A stretch of DNA of 50,361 nt from the NCBI GenBank assembly GCA_017457865.1, contig JAFTGN010000056.1:1-50361 (forward strand). The letters are read 5' to 3'. The position numbers and the translations under genes were made by a program. This document shows positions 41,370 through 49,612 of the stretch, one piece after another. Every line of letters starts with the position of its first letter. Position 1 is the stretch's first letter. Origin of the DNA: Lachnospiraceae bacterium (GTDB taxonomy: Bacteria; Bacillota; Clostridia; Lachnospirales; Lachnospiraceae). The notes beneath the pieces are model-generated. The model was not told the origin of the DNA. It was given only the letters and a program-made list of their open reading frames with translations, and ran no database searches.

Positions 41370-42743
41370 ATGGCAATCTTTCAAAAAAAAGCTTCAGATT
41401 TTGCCACACCTTATACAGTAAGTAACGCTGTGTCCAAGGGAAATCTCATTACAAAACTTTCCATGCTGATCATGGGTCTTGGCTGTTTTGCACATAAACA
41501 GATCATCAAAGGTCTGATTTATCTGGCAATTGAAGTTGGCTATATCTGGTTTATGATCAAGGGCGGAATTGGAAATCTGCAGCATCTGATTTCATTGGGC
41601 GGTAAGCCTCAGGAAGAAATATGGAACGAAGCCAAAGGAATATATGAGTATGTGAATGGTGATATGACCATATTATTCCTGCTGTATGGTGTGGCAACCA
41701 TATTCCTGACCGTTGCATTTATTATTGCATGGCGTGCAAATTTAAAGTGCGCATATAAAAACGAGTGTGATGCAAGAGAAGGACGTGCGATCAACAGCTT
41801 CAGAAAAGATCTGAAGGCACTGCTTGATACAAATCTGCATTATAGCTTGATGACAGCGCCAATTCTGGGTATTATCATCTTTACGATTCTTCCGTTGGTA
41901 TTTATGATCTGTATGGCATTTACCACTTATAGTAAAGTCAATGATAACCTGACACTGTTCAACTGGGCAGGTTTGAAAAATTTCGTGACCGTACTTGGTT
42001 TGGGAAATTCCATCGGTAAGACATTCTGGTCTGTACTGGGATGGACCATCATATGGGCGATTTTTGCAACATTTTCCAACTATATCTTAGGTATGATTCT
42101 TGCCATTGTGATCAATAGAAAGACCACAAGATTCAAGGGATTCTGGAGATTCTGTTTCATGCTTTCTGCAGCAATTCCGCAGTTTGTATCTCTGTTGCTG
42201 ATGCGTACGATGTTAAAGGACAATGGTTTGATCAATGTGTTGTTACAGAATGCAGGACTGATCAACAGTCCACTGCCGTTTTTGACCAACGCCACATGGG
42301 CGAGAGTGGTTGTCATTGTCATCAATGTATGGATTGGTGTTCCATTTACCATGTTGCAGGTAACGGGTATTTTACAGAATATTCCTACAGAATTATATGA
42401 GGCAGCCCGCGTGGATGGAGCCAATGCAGTGACCATTTTCTTTAAGATTACACTGCCATATATGTTGTTTGTAACCACACCATACCTGATTACCACATTT
42501 ACTGGTAATATCAACAACTTCAATGTCATCTACCTGTTGACAGGTGGTGCGCCTACACCGGTCGGTTCCACTGCTGGAAAGACAGACCTTCTGGTTACAT
42601 GGCTGTATAAGCTGACCATCGATTTGCAGTACTATAATGTAGGTGCAGTTGTAGGTATTTTGACATTTATAATTCTGGCTATTGTATCCCTGGTTACATA
42701 TCGTAACACTGGATCCTATAAGAATGAGGAGGGATTCCAATAA
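41370..42743 (+). CDS. Maltodextrin ABC transporter permease (MalF-type)
   Basis: 457-aa integral membrane permease. An N-terminal cytoplasmic region and hydrophobic hairpin (about 25-60) precede a spacer, then the core of six helices from about residue 165. The EAA motif with ATPase contact is 'YEAARVDGANAVTIFFKITLPYM' near 345-370. 'NNFNVIYLLTGGAPTPVGSTAGKTDLLVTWLYKL' is the characteristic MalF end. ATG 41370 has AAAGGAAAA upstream; an in-frame extension runs back through the hairpin. Its stop overlaps the malG start by one base. Confidence 0.92.
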   Translation: MAIFQKKASDFATPYTVSNAVSKGNLITKLSMLIMGLGCFAHKQIIKGLIYLAIEVGYIWFMIKGGIGNLQHLISLGGKPQEEIWNEAKGIYEYVNGDMTILFLLYGVATIFLTVAFIIAWRANLKCAYKNECDAREGRAINSFRKDLKALLDTNLHYSLMTAPILGIIIFTILPLVFMICMAFTTYSKVNDNLTLFNWAGLKNFVTVLGLGNSIGKTFWSVLGWTIIWAIFATFSNYILGMILAIVINRKTTRFKGFWRFCFMLSAAIPQFVSLLLMRTMLKDNGLINVLLQNAGLINSPLPFLTNATWARVVVIVINVWIGVPFTMLQVTGILQNIPTELYEAARVDGANAVTIFFKITLPYMLFVTTPYLITTFTGNINNFNVIYLLTGGAPTPVGSTAGKTDLLVTWLYKLTIDLQYYNVGAVVGILTFIILAIVSLVTYRNTGSYKNEEGFQ

Positions 42744-43618
42744 TGGCAAAAGAAAAGAAAACAAAATCCATGCGGACACAGAAGATTATTTCCGATACTG
42801 TTGTCCATGTTTTATTGGCGGTGCTGGCATTTATCTGGGTTTTACCGATTGCCTGGATCATCCTCCTGAGTTTCAGTACTCAGAAAGGCTCCTATGTAAC
42901 CAGCTTTTTCCCGAAGGGGTATACATTGGATAATTATCACCGTTTGTTTACTGATACCACAATTTTGAACTTCCCTCAGATGTTTGCAAATACGTTGATC
43001 ATTGCGATTTTTACCTGCCTGATCTCTACGTTCTTTGTATTATCTGTATCCTACTGTATGTCCAGACTTCGCTTCAAAATGCGAAAGAAATATATGAACA
43101 TTGCCATGATCTTAGGATTGTTCCCAGGCTTTATGTCTATGGTTGCTGTTTATTATATTTTAAAGGCAGTAGGTTTGTCTGAAGGATCTATGATTCGTGT
43201 GGCACTGATTCTGGTCTATTCCGGAGGAAGCGGTGCAGGATTCTATATTGCAAAAGGATTCTTTGATACCGTACCAAAGGCACTGGATGAGGCTGCATAT
43301 CTGGATGGTTGTACCAAGTTTCAGGTATTTACAAAAGTGACAATTCCGTTGAGCAAACCAATTATTGTTTACACCGTGTTGACTTCCTTCCTTGCACCAT
43401 GGCTGGATTTCATCTTCGCAAAGGTTATTTGCCGTGCAAATGCACAGTATTATACAGTTGCAATCGGCCTGTGGAAGATGTTGGAAAAGGAATATATTGA
43501 CAAATGGTATACATGTTTCGCTGCCGGAGCAGTTTGTATTTCCATTCCGATTGCCATTCTGTTTGTATTTATGCAGAAATATTATACAGAGGGACTTTCC
43601 GGAGCTGTCAAAGGTTAA
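42743..43618 (+). CDS. Maltodextrin ABC transporter permease (MalG-type)
   Basis: 291-aa permease partner of the preceding protein. Six hydrophobic helices (first about 20-45, HVLLAVLAFIWVLPIAWIILLSF). The EAA motif is 'LDEAAYLDGCTKFQVFTKVTIPLSKP' near residues 180-205. The C-terminus ends 'FMQKYYTEGLSGAVKG', a sequence very typical of MalG. The TAATG overlap (42741-42745) with the upstream gene implies translational coupling. Followed by a strong terminator. Confidence 0.93.
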   Translation: MAKEKKTKSMRTQKIISDTVVHVLLAVLAFIWVLPIAWIILLSFSTQKGSYVTSFFPKGYTLDNYHRLFTDTTILNFPQMFANTLIIAIFTCLISTFFVLSVSYCMSRLRFKMRKKYMNIAMILGLFPGFMSMVAVYYILKAVGLSEGSMIRVALILVYSGGSGAGFYIAKGFFDTVPKALDEAAYLDGCTKFQVFTKVTIPLSKPIIVYTVLTSFLAPWLDFIFAKVICRANAQYYTVAIGLWKMLEKEYIDKWYTCFAAGAVCISIPIAILFVFMQKYYTEGLSGAVKG

Positions 43619-43628
43619 TGATTACAGG

Positions 43629-43655
43629 GGGGCTGTCGAAAGGCAGTCCCTTTTT
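43629..43655 (+). terminator. Terminator after malG
   Basis: GGGGCTG (43629-43635) with CAGTCCC (43644-43650), one wobble, then T5. Confidence 0.75.
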
Positions 43656-43732
43656 GCGTAACAGAAAAATTCTGTCACCAAAGAGGGTTTCGCACAGGAG
43701 ATTTTATTACATCGTAAAAACAGGAGGGGAAC

Positions 43733-45715
43733 ATGCAGCAGATAATGTTAAACCGGTCTGCCTGGACTGACTTTAGAAGAGGGCAGGAGAAGTGTTTCCT
43801 GCTGACCAATGGTCTGGGCGGTTATGCTTCTATGACTGTCACTGGAGATACGCCTAGAATGGATCAAGGCTTACTCATTGGTGCTGTAAAGGCACCCAAC
43901 AAACGTGTAAAGATGCTGGCCAATGTGAGAGAGCAGCTGATTTTAGATGGAAAGATTGTAGGATTGTACACACAGGAATTTGTGAATCGTACAAAAAATG
44001 CAGAAGGGTTCCGAGCTTTGGAAGGATTTTCTTTGGATGTCATTCCTAAATGGTACTATAGAGCAGATGGAGTGGAAATTGAAAAATCTCTTTTGATGCG
44101 GCAGAATTGCAATACGATTGTACTGCGGTACGTGGTTAGAGGAGACGGCAGAAGAGGAGGCACACTTCTGGTGACGCCATTGATGTGTTTTTCTCCCAAG
44201 GGAACCAGTCCTGCCAAAGATCAGAGGTTTGAGATTGATGCAACACACATCAGCAGCAATGGATTGCATTTATATTATAAGACAAATGGTACAGTAGAAC
44301 TGCTGCCGGAGGAGCGGTGGGACGATCTGTACTATGAGCAGGATGCCAGAGATGGCAGATGTGCGATAGGAAGTGTGGTGTTGAATCATCGGATTCGTTT
44401 TGATGTAGCAGCAGAAGAAACAGTATGCTATCTGGTGTACAGCATGGAAGATGCCGTGGAAAAAATCACCGAAAAAACAGTGCAGCAGTGGAAAACAGAA
44501 GAAACGAAGCGCAGGGAGACTCTGATACAGCGGTGTGGAATAGAAAATCCAGCAGGACAACAGCTGGCGGTTAGTGCCACACAGTACATTGTAGAAAGGG
44601 CCTCTACAGGCGGGAAAAGCATCATTGCAGGGTATCCCTATTTTGAAGACTGGGGTAGAGATACCATGATTGCACTGCCGGGGTGTACATTGGCAACGGG
44701 AGATTTGGACAGTTGTAAGAGCATTTTGCGCACTTTTATGGCATATTGTAAAAAAGGTCTGATGCCCAATCTCTTTCCGGAGGGAGATGGGGAGCCCATA
44801 TACAATACAGTAGATGCGGCGTTGTTGTTTTTTGAAAGTGTATATGAATACTGGAAGGCATCAGATGATCTGGCATTTATCCGGGAGTCTTACCCGGTGA
44901 TGGAGGAAATCATACAGTGGTATCAGAATGGAACAGAGTATCACATTGGCATGGATGCAGATGGTTTGATCCATGCAGGAGATGCACTGGAGCAGGTGAC
45001 CTGGATGGATGTACGGATTGGAGAAGAACTGCCCACTCCCAGACATGGGAAACCGGTGGAAATCAATGCTTACTGGTATAATGCATTGAAAATACTGGAG
45101 GAATTTTCTGTGTTTATTGGCAAGGATGGCACTAGGTATGGGATCATGGCAGAGAAGACAAAGGAAAGTTTTTTAAAGGAATTCTGGATGGAATCGGAAG
45201 GGTATCTGAAAGATGTGATCAATGGCGGTTCAGAGGAAACACAATTTCGCTGTAATCAGGTTTTTGCATTGTCTATGTCGTATCAGATGTTGTCAAAGGA
45301 ACAGGGAAGACGAATCTTACAGGCGGTCAAGGAAAAACTATATACTCCGGTTGGACTCCGCTCTCTGTCACCGGATGATCCGGAGTTTCATCCCTGGTAT
45401 GGGGGCAGTCAGCCAGAACGGGATCGTGCCTACCATCAGGGAACCGTATGGGCATTTCCATTAGGGGCATATTACAGGGCGGTGTTGACCAATGCAGAAG
45501 ATATGAAGCAGGCACTTTATGAGGTACAGCGGGGGCTGGAACAGTTAGAAAGCTGGCTGTATGAAGGCTGTCTGTTTCATCTGGCAGAGGTTTATGATGG
45601 CGCAGCACCGGTTTCTTCGAAAGGGTGCTATGGTCAGGCATGGAGCGTAGGAGAATTGCTTCGGGTATACAAAGAAGTGGAGCGGATACAAAGTGAGAAT
45701 ATGGAAGAAAAATAG
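43733..45715 (+). CDS. Glycogen debranching enzyme (amylo-alpha-1,6-glucosidase, GH133-type)
   Basis: 660-aa enzyme that removes alpha-1,6 branches left after phosphorylase action. The N-terminal domain has 'FLLTNGLGGYASMTVTGDTPRMDQGLLI', the usual bacterial/archaeal GDE opening. The C-terminal (alpha/alpha)6 domain has 'IIAGYPYFEDWGRDTMIALPGC', 'NLFPEGDGEPIYNTVDAALLFFE', 'EQVTWMDVRIGEELPTPRHGKPVEINAYWYNAL' and 'RAYHQGTVWAFPLGAYY'. AGGAGGGG precedes the ATG by a normal distance. It stands between the importer and malQ on the same strand and complements glgP encoded 11 kb upstream. Confidence 0.92.
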   Translation: MQQIMLNRSAWTDFRRGQEKCFLLTNGLGGYASMTVTGDTPRMDQGLLIGAVKAPNKRVKMLANVREQLILDGKIVGLYTQEFVNRTKNAEGFRALEGFSLDVIPKWYYRADGVEIEKSLLMRQNCNTIVLRYVVRGDGRRGGTLLVTPLMCFSPKGTSPAKDQRFEIDATHISSNGLHLYYKTNGTVELLPEERWDDLYYEQDARDGRCAIGSVVLNHRIRFDVAAEETVCYLVYSMEDAVEKITEKTVQQWKTEETKRRETLIQRCGIENPAGQQLAVSATQYIVERASTGGKSIIAGYPYFEDWGRDTMIALPGCTLATGDLDSCKSILRTFMAYCKKGLMPNLFPEGDGEPIYNTVDAALLFFESVYEYWKASDDLAFIRESYPVMEEIIQWYQNGTEYHIGMDADGLIHAGDALEQVTWMDVRIGEELPTPRHGKPVEINAYWYNALKILEEFSVFIGKDGTRYGIMAEKTKESFLKEFWMESEGYLKDVINGGSEETQFRCNQVFALSMSYQMLSKEQGRRILQAVKEKLYTPVGLRSLSPDDPEFHPWYGGSQPERDRAYHQGTVWAFPLGAYYRAVLTNAEDMKQALYEVQRGLEQLESWLYEGCLFHLAEVYDGAAPVSSKGCYGQAWSVGELLRVYKEVERIQSENMEEK

Positions 45716-45742
45716 AGGGAATGGAAAAAAAGACTTTTCAAA

Positions 45743-45820
45743 CCGAATAATATTTGGTAAACTGTAAGCTATCAAGTCCGTTATGGACGGCAGTTTGCAG
45801 AGAAGCGTTGTGGAACTGCC
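45743..45820 (+). promoter_or_regulatory. Structured leader before malQ
   Basis: Three adjacent hairpins in the 229-nt gap: CCGAAT/ATTTGG (45743-45757), GTCC/GGAC (45776-45788) and GGCAGTT/AACTGCC (45789-45820). There is no terminator-like T-tract. It may be a leader controlling malQ, or mRNA processing sites downstream of the debranching enzyme gene. Confidence 0.35.
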
Positions 45821-45944
45821 AAAACTGAAAATTTGGATTTAGAAGTATTGTGACTATTTGGCTGCTGTTATTTGCAAGAGGACTGGACAGTCGCGAAGAA
45901 TTTTTGTAGGTTTTATGAAAAAACGCTTCGGAATGGGGGTTATT

Positions 45945-47423
45945 ATGAAACAAACAGGTATTTTAATGCCAGTTTCTGCACTGCCATCCCGTACCGGTAT
46001 CGGAGAACTGGGTGAAAGTGCATTTCGCTGGATCACACTTTTGGAGCAAAATCACATTACGATCTGGCAGATTTTACCAATGAACCCGGTTGGATACGGC
46101 AATTCTCCATACCAGCCATATTCTTCTTATGCAGGTGATGAGATGTATATCAGTCTGGAACTGCTGCAGAAAGAAGGGCTGCTGGAAGAAGAACCGGAAG
46201 CATTCCGTCAATATGCAGACAAGATCGACTATGATGCCAGCCGGGCTTATAAGGAGCCTTATTTGAGAAAAGCATATGAGGCATTTTGCGCTGGTCATGG
46301 ACAACAGGAGGCTGCCTATCAGGAATTTGCGGCACAGTCATGGGTATACGAGTACGGAGTGTTTCTTGCGCTGAAGAGGCAAAATCACAATGCATGCTGG
46401 AATGAGTGGCCGCAGACAGATAAAGAATGGCCTGAAAAGCGTACACCTTTGTCTGACGAGGTAAAAAAGGAAGCCGATTATCATGTATTCCTCCAGTATG
46501 TATTTTATAAGCAGTGGATGCAGGTCAAACAGTTTGCAAATGAAAAGGGCATCCAGATTATGGGGGATGTGCCATTTTATGTAGGTGTAGATTCCCAGGA
46601 TGTGTGGGGAGGTAAGGATGATTTCCTGATCGATACAGATGGCAGACCGATCTTTATTGCCGGAGTACCACCGGATTATTTCAGTGCCACCGGACAAAGA
46701 TGGGGCAACCCGATCTACAACTGGGAGCATATGACAGAAGATGGATATCGGTTCTGGGTAAATCGAATCGGTTATAGCAGCAAGTTGTTCGACATCATCC
46801 GAATCGACCATTTCCGTGCATTTGATACATATTGGAAGGTTCCGGCTACCTGCCCTACGGCAATAGAGGGCGAATGGGTTGAGGCACCTGGCTATGAAGT
46901 GCTGGATACTTTATATGCCAGGATTCCAAATGTGAATCTGGTGGCGGAGGATCTGGGCGATCTGCGTCCGGAAGTGCTGGAATTAAAGGATCATTATCAT
47001 TTGAAAGGAATGAAGATTCTTGTATTCGCCATTGATACCAATGGCAAATACGCATATGATAATTTCAATGACATTGAAAATATGATCATCTACACCGGTA
47101 CCCATGACAATGATACTGCAATGGAATGGTATGGGAAATTAAGTCCAGCCAGAAAGAGAAAGGTACGTCAGTTCTTAAAGAAGAATGGTGCCACTACCGG
47201 TTCTGTCAAGGACAGACTGTTGGCATATACGCTGGCGTGCAAGGCAGAATATGCCATCATTTCCATGCCGGATATTTTGGGACTGGGTGCGGAAGCCCAT
47301 ATCAACACACCAGGGACAGTAGGCAGTCCCAACTGGGAGTGGCGCATGATGGCATTTGATCATGCAGAGATTGAACTGGCAAAGTGCCGTCCGGCAATTC
47401 TTGCCAGAAGTAAACGGGTATAA
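45945..47423 (+). CDS. malQ: 4-alpha-glucanotransferase (amylomaltase, GH77)
   Basis: Cytosolic disproportionating enzyme that transfers maltosyl or longer units between maltodextrins, feeding the phosphorylase. 492 aa. Recognised by 'GILMPVSALPSRTGIGELGESAFRWI', 'NPVGYGNSPYQPYSSYAGDEMYIS', 'GDVPFYVGVDSQDVW', the nucleophile Asp288 in 'IIRIDHFRAFDTYW', the acid/base Glu335 in 'LVAEDLGDL', and the transition-state Asp in 'TGTHDNDT'. ATG 45945 follows GGGGG at 5 nt; longer in-frame starts at 45858 and 45915 have no family similarity. Confidence 0.95.
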   Translation: MKQTGILMPVSALPSRTGIGELGESAFRWITLLEQNHITIWQILPMNPVGYGNSPYQPYSSYAGDEMYISLELLQKEGLLEEEPEAFRQYADKIDYDASRAYKEPYLRKAYEAFCAGHGQQEAAYQEFAAQSWVYEYGVFLALKRQNHNACWNEWPQTDKEWPEKRTPLSDEVKKEADYHVFLQYVFYKQWMQVKQFANEKGIQIMGDVPFYVGVDSQDVWGGKDDFLIDTDGRPIFIAGVPPDYFSATGQRWGNPIYNWEHMTEDGYRFWVNRIGYSSKLFDIIRIDHFRAFDTYWKVPATCPTAIEGEWVEAPGYEVLDTLYARIPNVNLVAEDLGDLRPEVLELKDHYHLKGMKILVFAIDTNGKYAYDNFNDIENMIIYTGTHDNDTAMEWYGKLSPARKRKVRQFLKKNGATTGSVKDRLLAYTLACKAEYAIISMPDILGLGAEAHINTPGTVGSPNWEWRMMAFDHAEIELAKCRPAILARSKRV

Positions 47424-47514
47424 CCACACAGTGAACTGAAAACTGTGGCAGAAGTCAGGGGCATAGTTCGGACAATTCCTTCATAAGATGTACAAATCCT
47501 CCGGGAGGATGGGC

Positions 47515-47769
47515 ATGAAGGAGTATATTGAAGAGCGGGCCGTGGAAATCGGCCAGTACATTGTGGATTATCAGGCAACAGTCAGACAGACTGCCAGACA
47601 GTTTGGCATCAGCAAATCAACGGTGCATAAAGACCTGACAGAGCGTTTGCTGGCTGTCAATCCTATGCTGGCAAGAGAGGCCAGAGTCATATTGGATATC
47701 AACAAGTCAGAACGGCATATTCGGGGCGGAATGGCCACAAAAGCAAAATATGAACATAAAAGTGCATAG
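47515..47769 (+). CDS. spoIIID: Sporulation transcriptional regulator SpoIIID
   Basis: 84-aa DNA-binding regulator of mother-cell genes during sporulation. The sequence 'MKEYIEERAVEIGQYIVDYQATVRQTARQFGISKSTVHKDLTERL' contains the helix-turn-helix (ATVRQTARQFGISKSTVHKDL), and 'ILDINKSERHIRGGMATKAKY' is the near-invariant C-terminal tail. GGGAGG lies 6 nt before ATG 47515. Its presence indicates an endospore-forming ancestry. It lies between malQ and the alpha-glucosidase gene on the same strand, 91 nt after malQ. In many clostridia it is found near mreB or spoIIQ instead, so the position is worth noting. Confidence 0.95.
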   Translation: MKEYIEERAVEIGQYIVDYQATVRQTARQFGISKSTVHKDLTERLLAVNPMLAREARVILDINKSERHIRGGMATKAKYEHKSA

Positions 47770-47858
47770 GGAATGAAATTTTTGGATAGGAGAAAAGTGC
47801 ACTCTCTGTGAACTGTGTGAAAAACCGAAACGAGACGAGGTGTGTCAGAATTCGGAAG

Positions 47859-47882
47859 GGGAGCCTTCGGGCTCCCTTTTTG
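47859..47882 (+). terminator. Terminator directly ahead of the alpha-glucosidase gene
   Basis: GGGAGCC-TTCG-GGCTCCC (47859-47876) with a stable UUCG tetraloop, then T5. It ends only about 17 nt before the next start codon and abuts its AGGAGG, leaving no room for a promoter between them. It may end spoIIID transcripts and also act as an attenuator for the downstream gene. Confidence 0.85.
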
Positions 47883-47898
47883 TATAAAAGGAGGAAGT

Positions 47899-49512
47899 AT
47901 GGAACAAATGGAAAAATGGTGGAAACAGGCAGTGGTGTATCAAATTTATCCTCGCAGTTTTCAGGACAGCAATGGAGATGGGATTGGGGATCTTCCCGGC
48001 ATTATCAGCAGACTGGATTATTTGCAGACATTGGGCATTGATGCCATCTGGCTGTCTCCGGTGTGCAAGTCCCCTCAGAAGGACAATGGATATGACATTT
48101 CGGATTATCAGGACATTGACCCTATGTTTGGAACCATGAAAGATATGGAACAGCTGATTACAGAGGCAAAAAAACGCGGCATCCGCATTATTTTGGATCT
48201 GGTGCTGAATCATTCGTCTGATCAGCATTTCTGGTTTCAGGAGGCTAGGAAAGGCCGTGAGAACCCATATCATGATTACTATGTATGGTGGGATGGAATA
48301 GAGGGGACACCGCCAAATGACATGAAAGCCATCTTTGGTGGTTCCTGCTGGGAGTGGGTGCCGGAAGTGGGGCAGTATTATTTCCATCAGTTTGCAAAGG
48401 AACAGCCGGATTTGAACTGGGACAATCCTGCACTGCGGCAGGAAATCTACCAGATGATTCGCTGGTGGGTGGACAAGGGTATTGGTGGCTTCAGGTTGGA
48501 TGTCATTGACCAGATTGCCAAAGAACCGGATCAGAAGATTACCATCAACGGCCCCAGGCTGCATACCTATATCCGGGAATTGAGCAGAGAGGCATTTTTG
48601 GGACATGATCTGATTACTGTAGGAGAAGCCTGGGGGGCTGACTGTGACCGTGCCAAATTGTACAGTACACCGGATGAGAGTGAGTTTTCCATGGTATTCC
48701 AGTTTGAGCACATCGGACTGGATCAGGAACCGGGGAAGGAAAAGTGGGATCTGTATCCACTGGACTTTGTAAAGCTGAAACAGACCTTTGCCAAATGGCA
48801 GAAGGAGTTGTATGGACAGGGATGGAACAGCTTGTTCTGGAACAACCATGACCTGCCACGTATCGTATCCAGATGGGGCAATGATGGGGGGTACAGAGTA
48901 GAGTCCGCCAAGATGCTGGCAATGGTACTTCACGGCATGCAGGGAACCCCTTATATTTATCAGGGAGAGGAACTGGGCATGACCAATGCAGACTTCGCAT
49001 TGGATCAGTATCGTGATATTGAAACTCTGAATGTGTATCAGGAGCGAAAAGCTGTGGGTTACAGTGAAACGGAAATTCTGGCTTCCATTCATGCCAAAAG
49101 CCGGGACAATGCCAGAACACCAATGCAGTGGAGCGCAGAAGCAAATGCCGGTTTTACCACCGGTACACCGTGGATTCCGGTGAATCCCAATTATCAGGAA
49201 ATTCATGCAGAGGATCAGGTCACAGATGAAACTTCGATCTTTGGCTGTTATCAGAAACTGATTGCGCTTCGAAAACAATATCCGGTATTTGTCTATGGGG
49301 ATTTTCAACTGATGTATGAAACCCATCCCGATTTGTTTGTGTATCAGAGAGAATGGGAAGGACAGAAATTGTTTGTGTATGCAAATTTTCATGGTACAGA
49401 AGTGACAGTTCCGGAATTGCACATAGGAGATGGAACCATTCTGTTGCATAACTATTCGGATTGTAAAGAGGGCGTGCTCAGACCATATGAGGCATATATG
49501 GTGTTGCTGTAA
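47899..49512 (+). CDS. Alpha-glucosidase / oligo-1,6-glucosidase (GH13_31)
   Basis: 537-aa cytosolic GH13 enzyme that cleaves glucose from isomalto- or malto-oligosaccharides, or trehalose-6-phosphate in close relatives. The (beta/alpha)8 barrel starts 'WWKQAVVYQIYPRSFQDSNGDGIGDLPGI'; 'DLVLNHSSDQH' is region I, nucleophile Asp201 in 'GFRLDVID', acid/base Glu243 in 'VGEAWG', and the third Asp in 'NNHDLPR'. The Val after the nucleophile Asp ('FRLDVI') is typical of alpha-1,6-acting members. AGGAGG is 5 nt before ATG 47899; the extension to 47842 crosses the terminator. It completes the glucan pathway with MalQ, GDE and GlgP. Confidence 0.94.
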   Translation: MEQMEKWWKQAVVYQIYPRSFQDSNGDGIGDLPGIISRLDYLQTLGIDAIWLSPVCKSPQKDNGYDISDYQDIDPMFGTMKDMEQLITEAKKRGIRIILDLVLNHSSDQHFWFQEARKGRENPYHDYYVWWDGIEGTPPNDMKAIFGGSCWEWVPEVGQYYFHQFAKEQPDLNWDNPALRQEIYQMIRWWVDKGIGGFRLDVIDQIAKEPDQKITINGPRLHTYIRELSREAFLGHDLITVGEAWGADCDRAKLYSTPDESEFSMVFQFEHIGLDQEPGKEKWDLYPLDFVKLKQTFAKWQKELYGQGWNSLFWNNHDLPRIVSRWGNDGGYRVESAKMLAMVLHGMQGTPYIYQGEELGMTNADFALDQYRDIETLNVYQERKAVGYSETEILASIHAKSRDNARTPMQWSAEANAGFTTGTPWIPVNPNYQEIHAEDQVTDETSIFGCYQKLIALRKQYPVFVYGDFQLMYETHPDLFVYQREWEGQKLFVYANFHGTEVTVPELHIGDGTILLHNYSDCKEGVLRPYEAYMVLL

Positions 49513-49534
49513 AAATTTATGATAACATAAAAAG

Positions 49535-49580
49535 AAAAGATCGAGTGGCTCAATAAAACATCCAGTCACTCGATCTTTTT
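49535..49580. terminator. Terminator after the alpha-glucosidase gene
   Basis: A 16-bp stem (49535-49550 with 49564-49579; AAAGATCGAGTG.../...CACTCGATCTTT, one wobble) with T5 on the plus strand and TTTTC on the minus strand, shared with the convergent surface-protein gene. Confidence 0.85.
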
Positions 49581-49612
49581 ATGAAAGAATCAGATTTTTT
49601 TCAAAAAGCTGA

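Noticed and set aside
45910-45930. CcpA (cre) site near GAAAAAACGCTTC before malQ
   Set aside because: Only partial match to the consensus and no symmetry; not enough to call.
47845-49569. A 574-codon open frame on the minus strand opposite the alpha-glucosidase gene
   Set aside because: It is the codon-bias shadow of a clear GH13 gene; its translation has no family features and no ribosome binding site.
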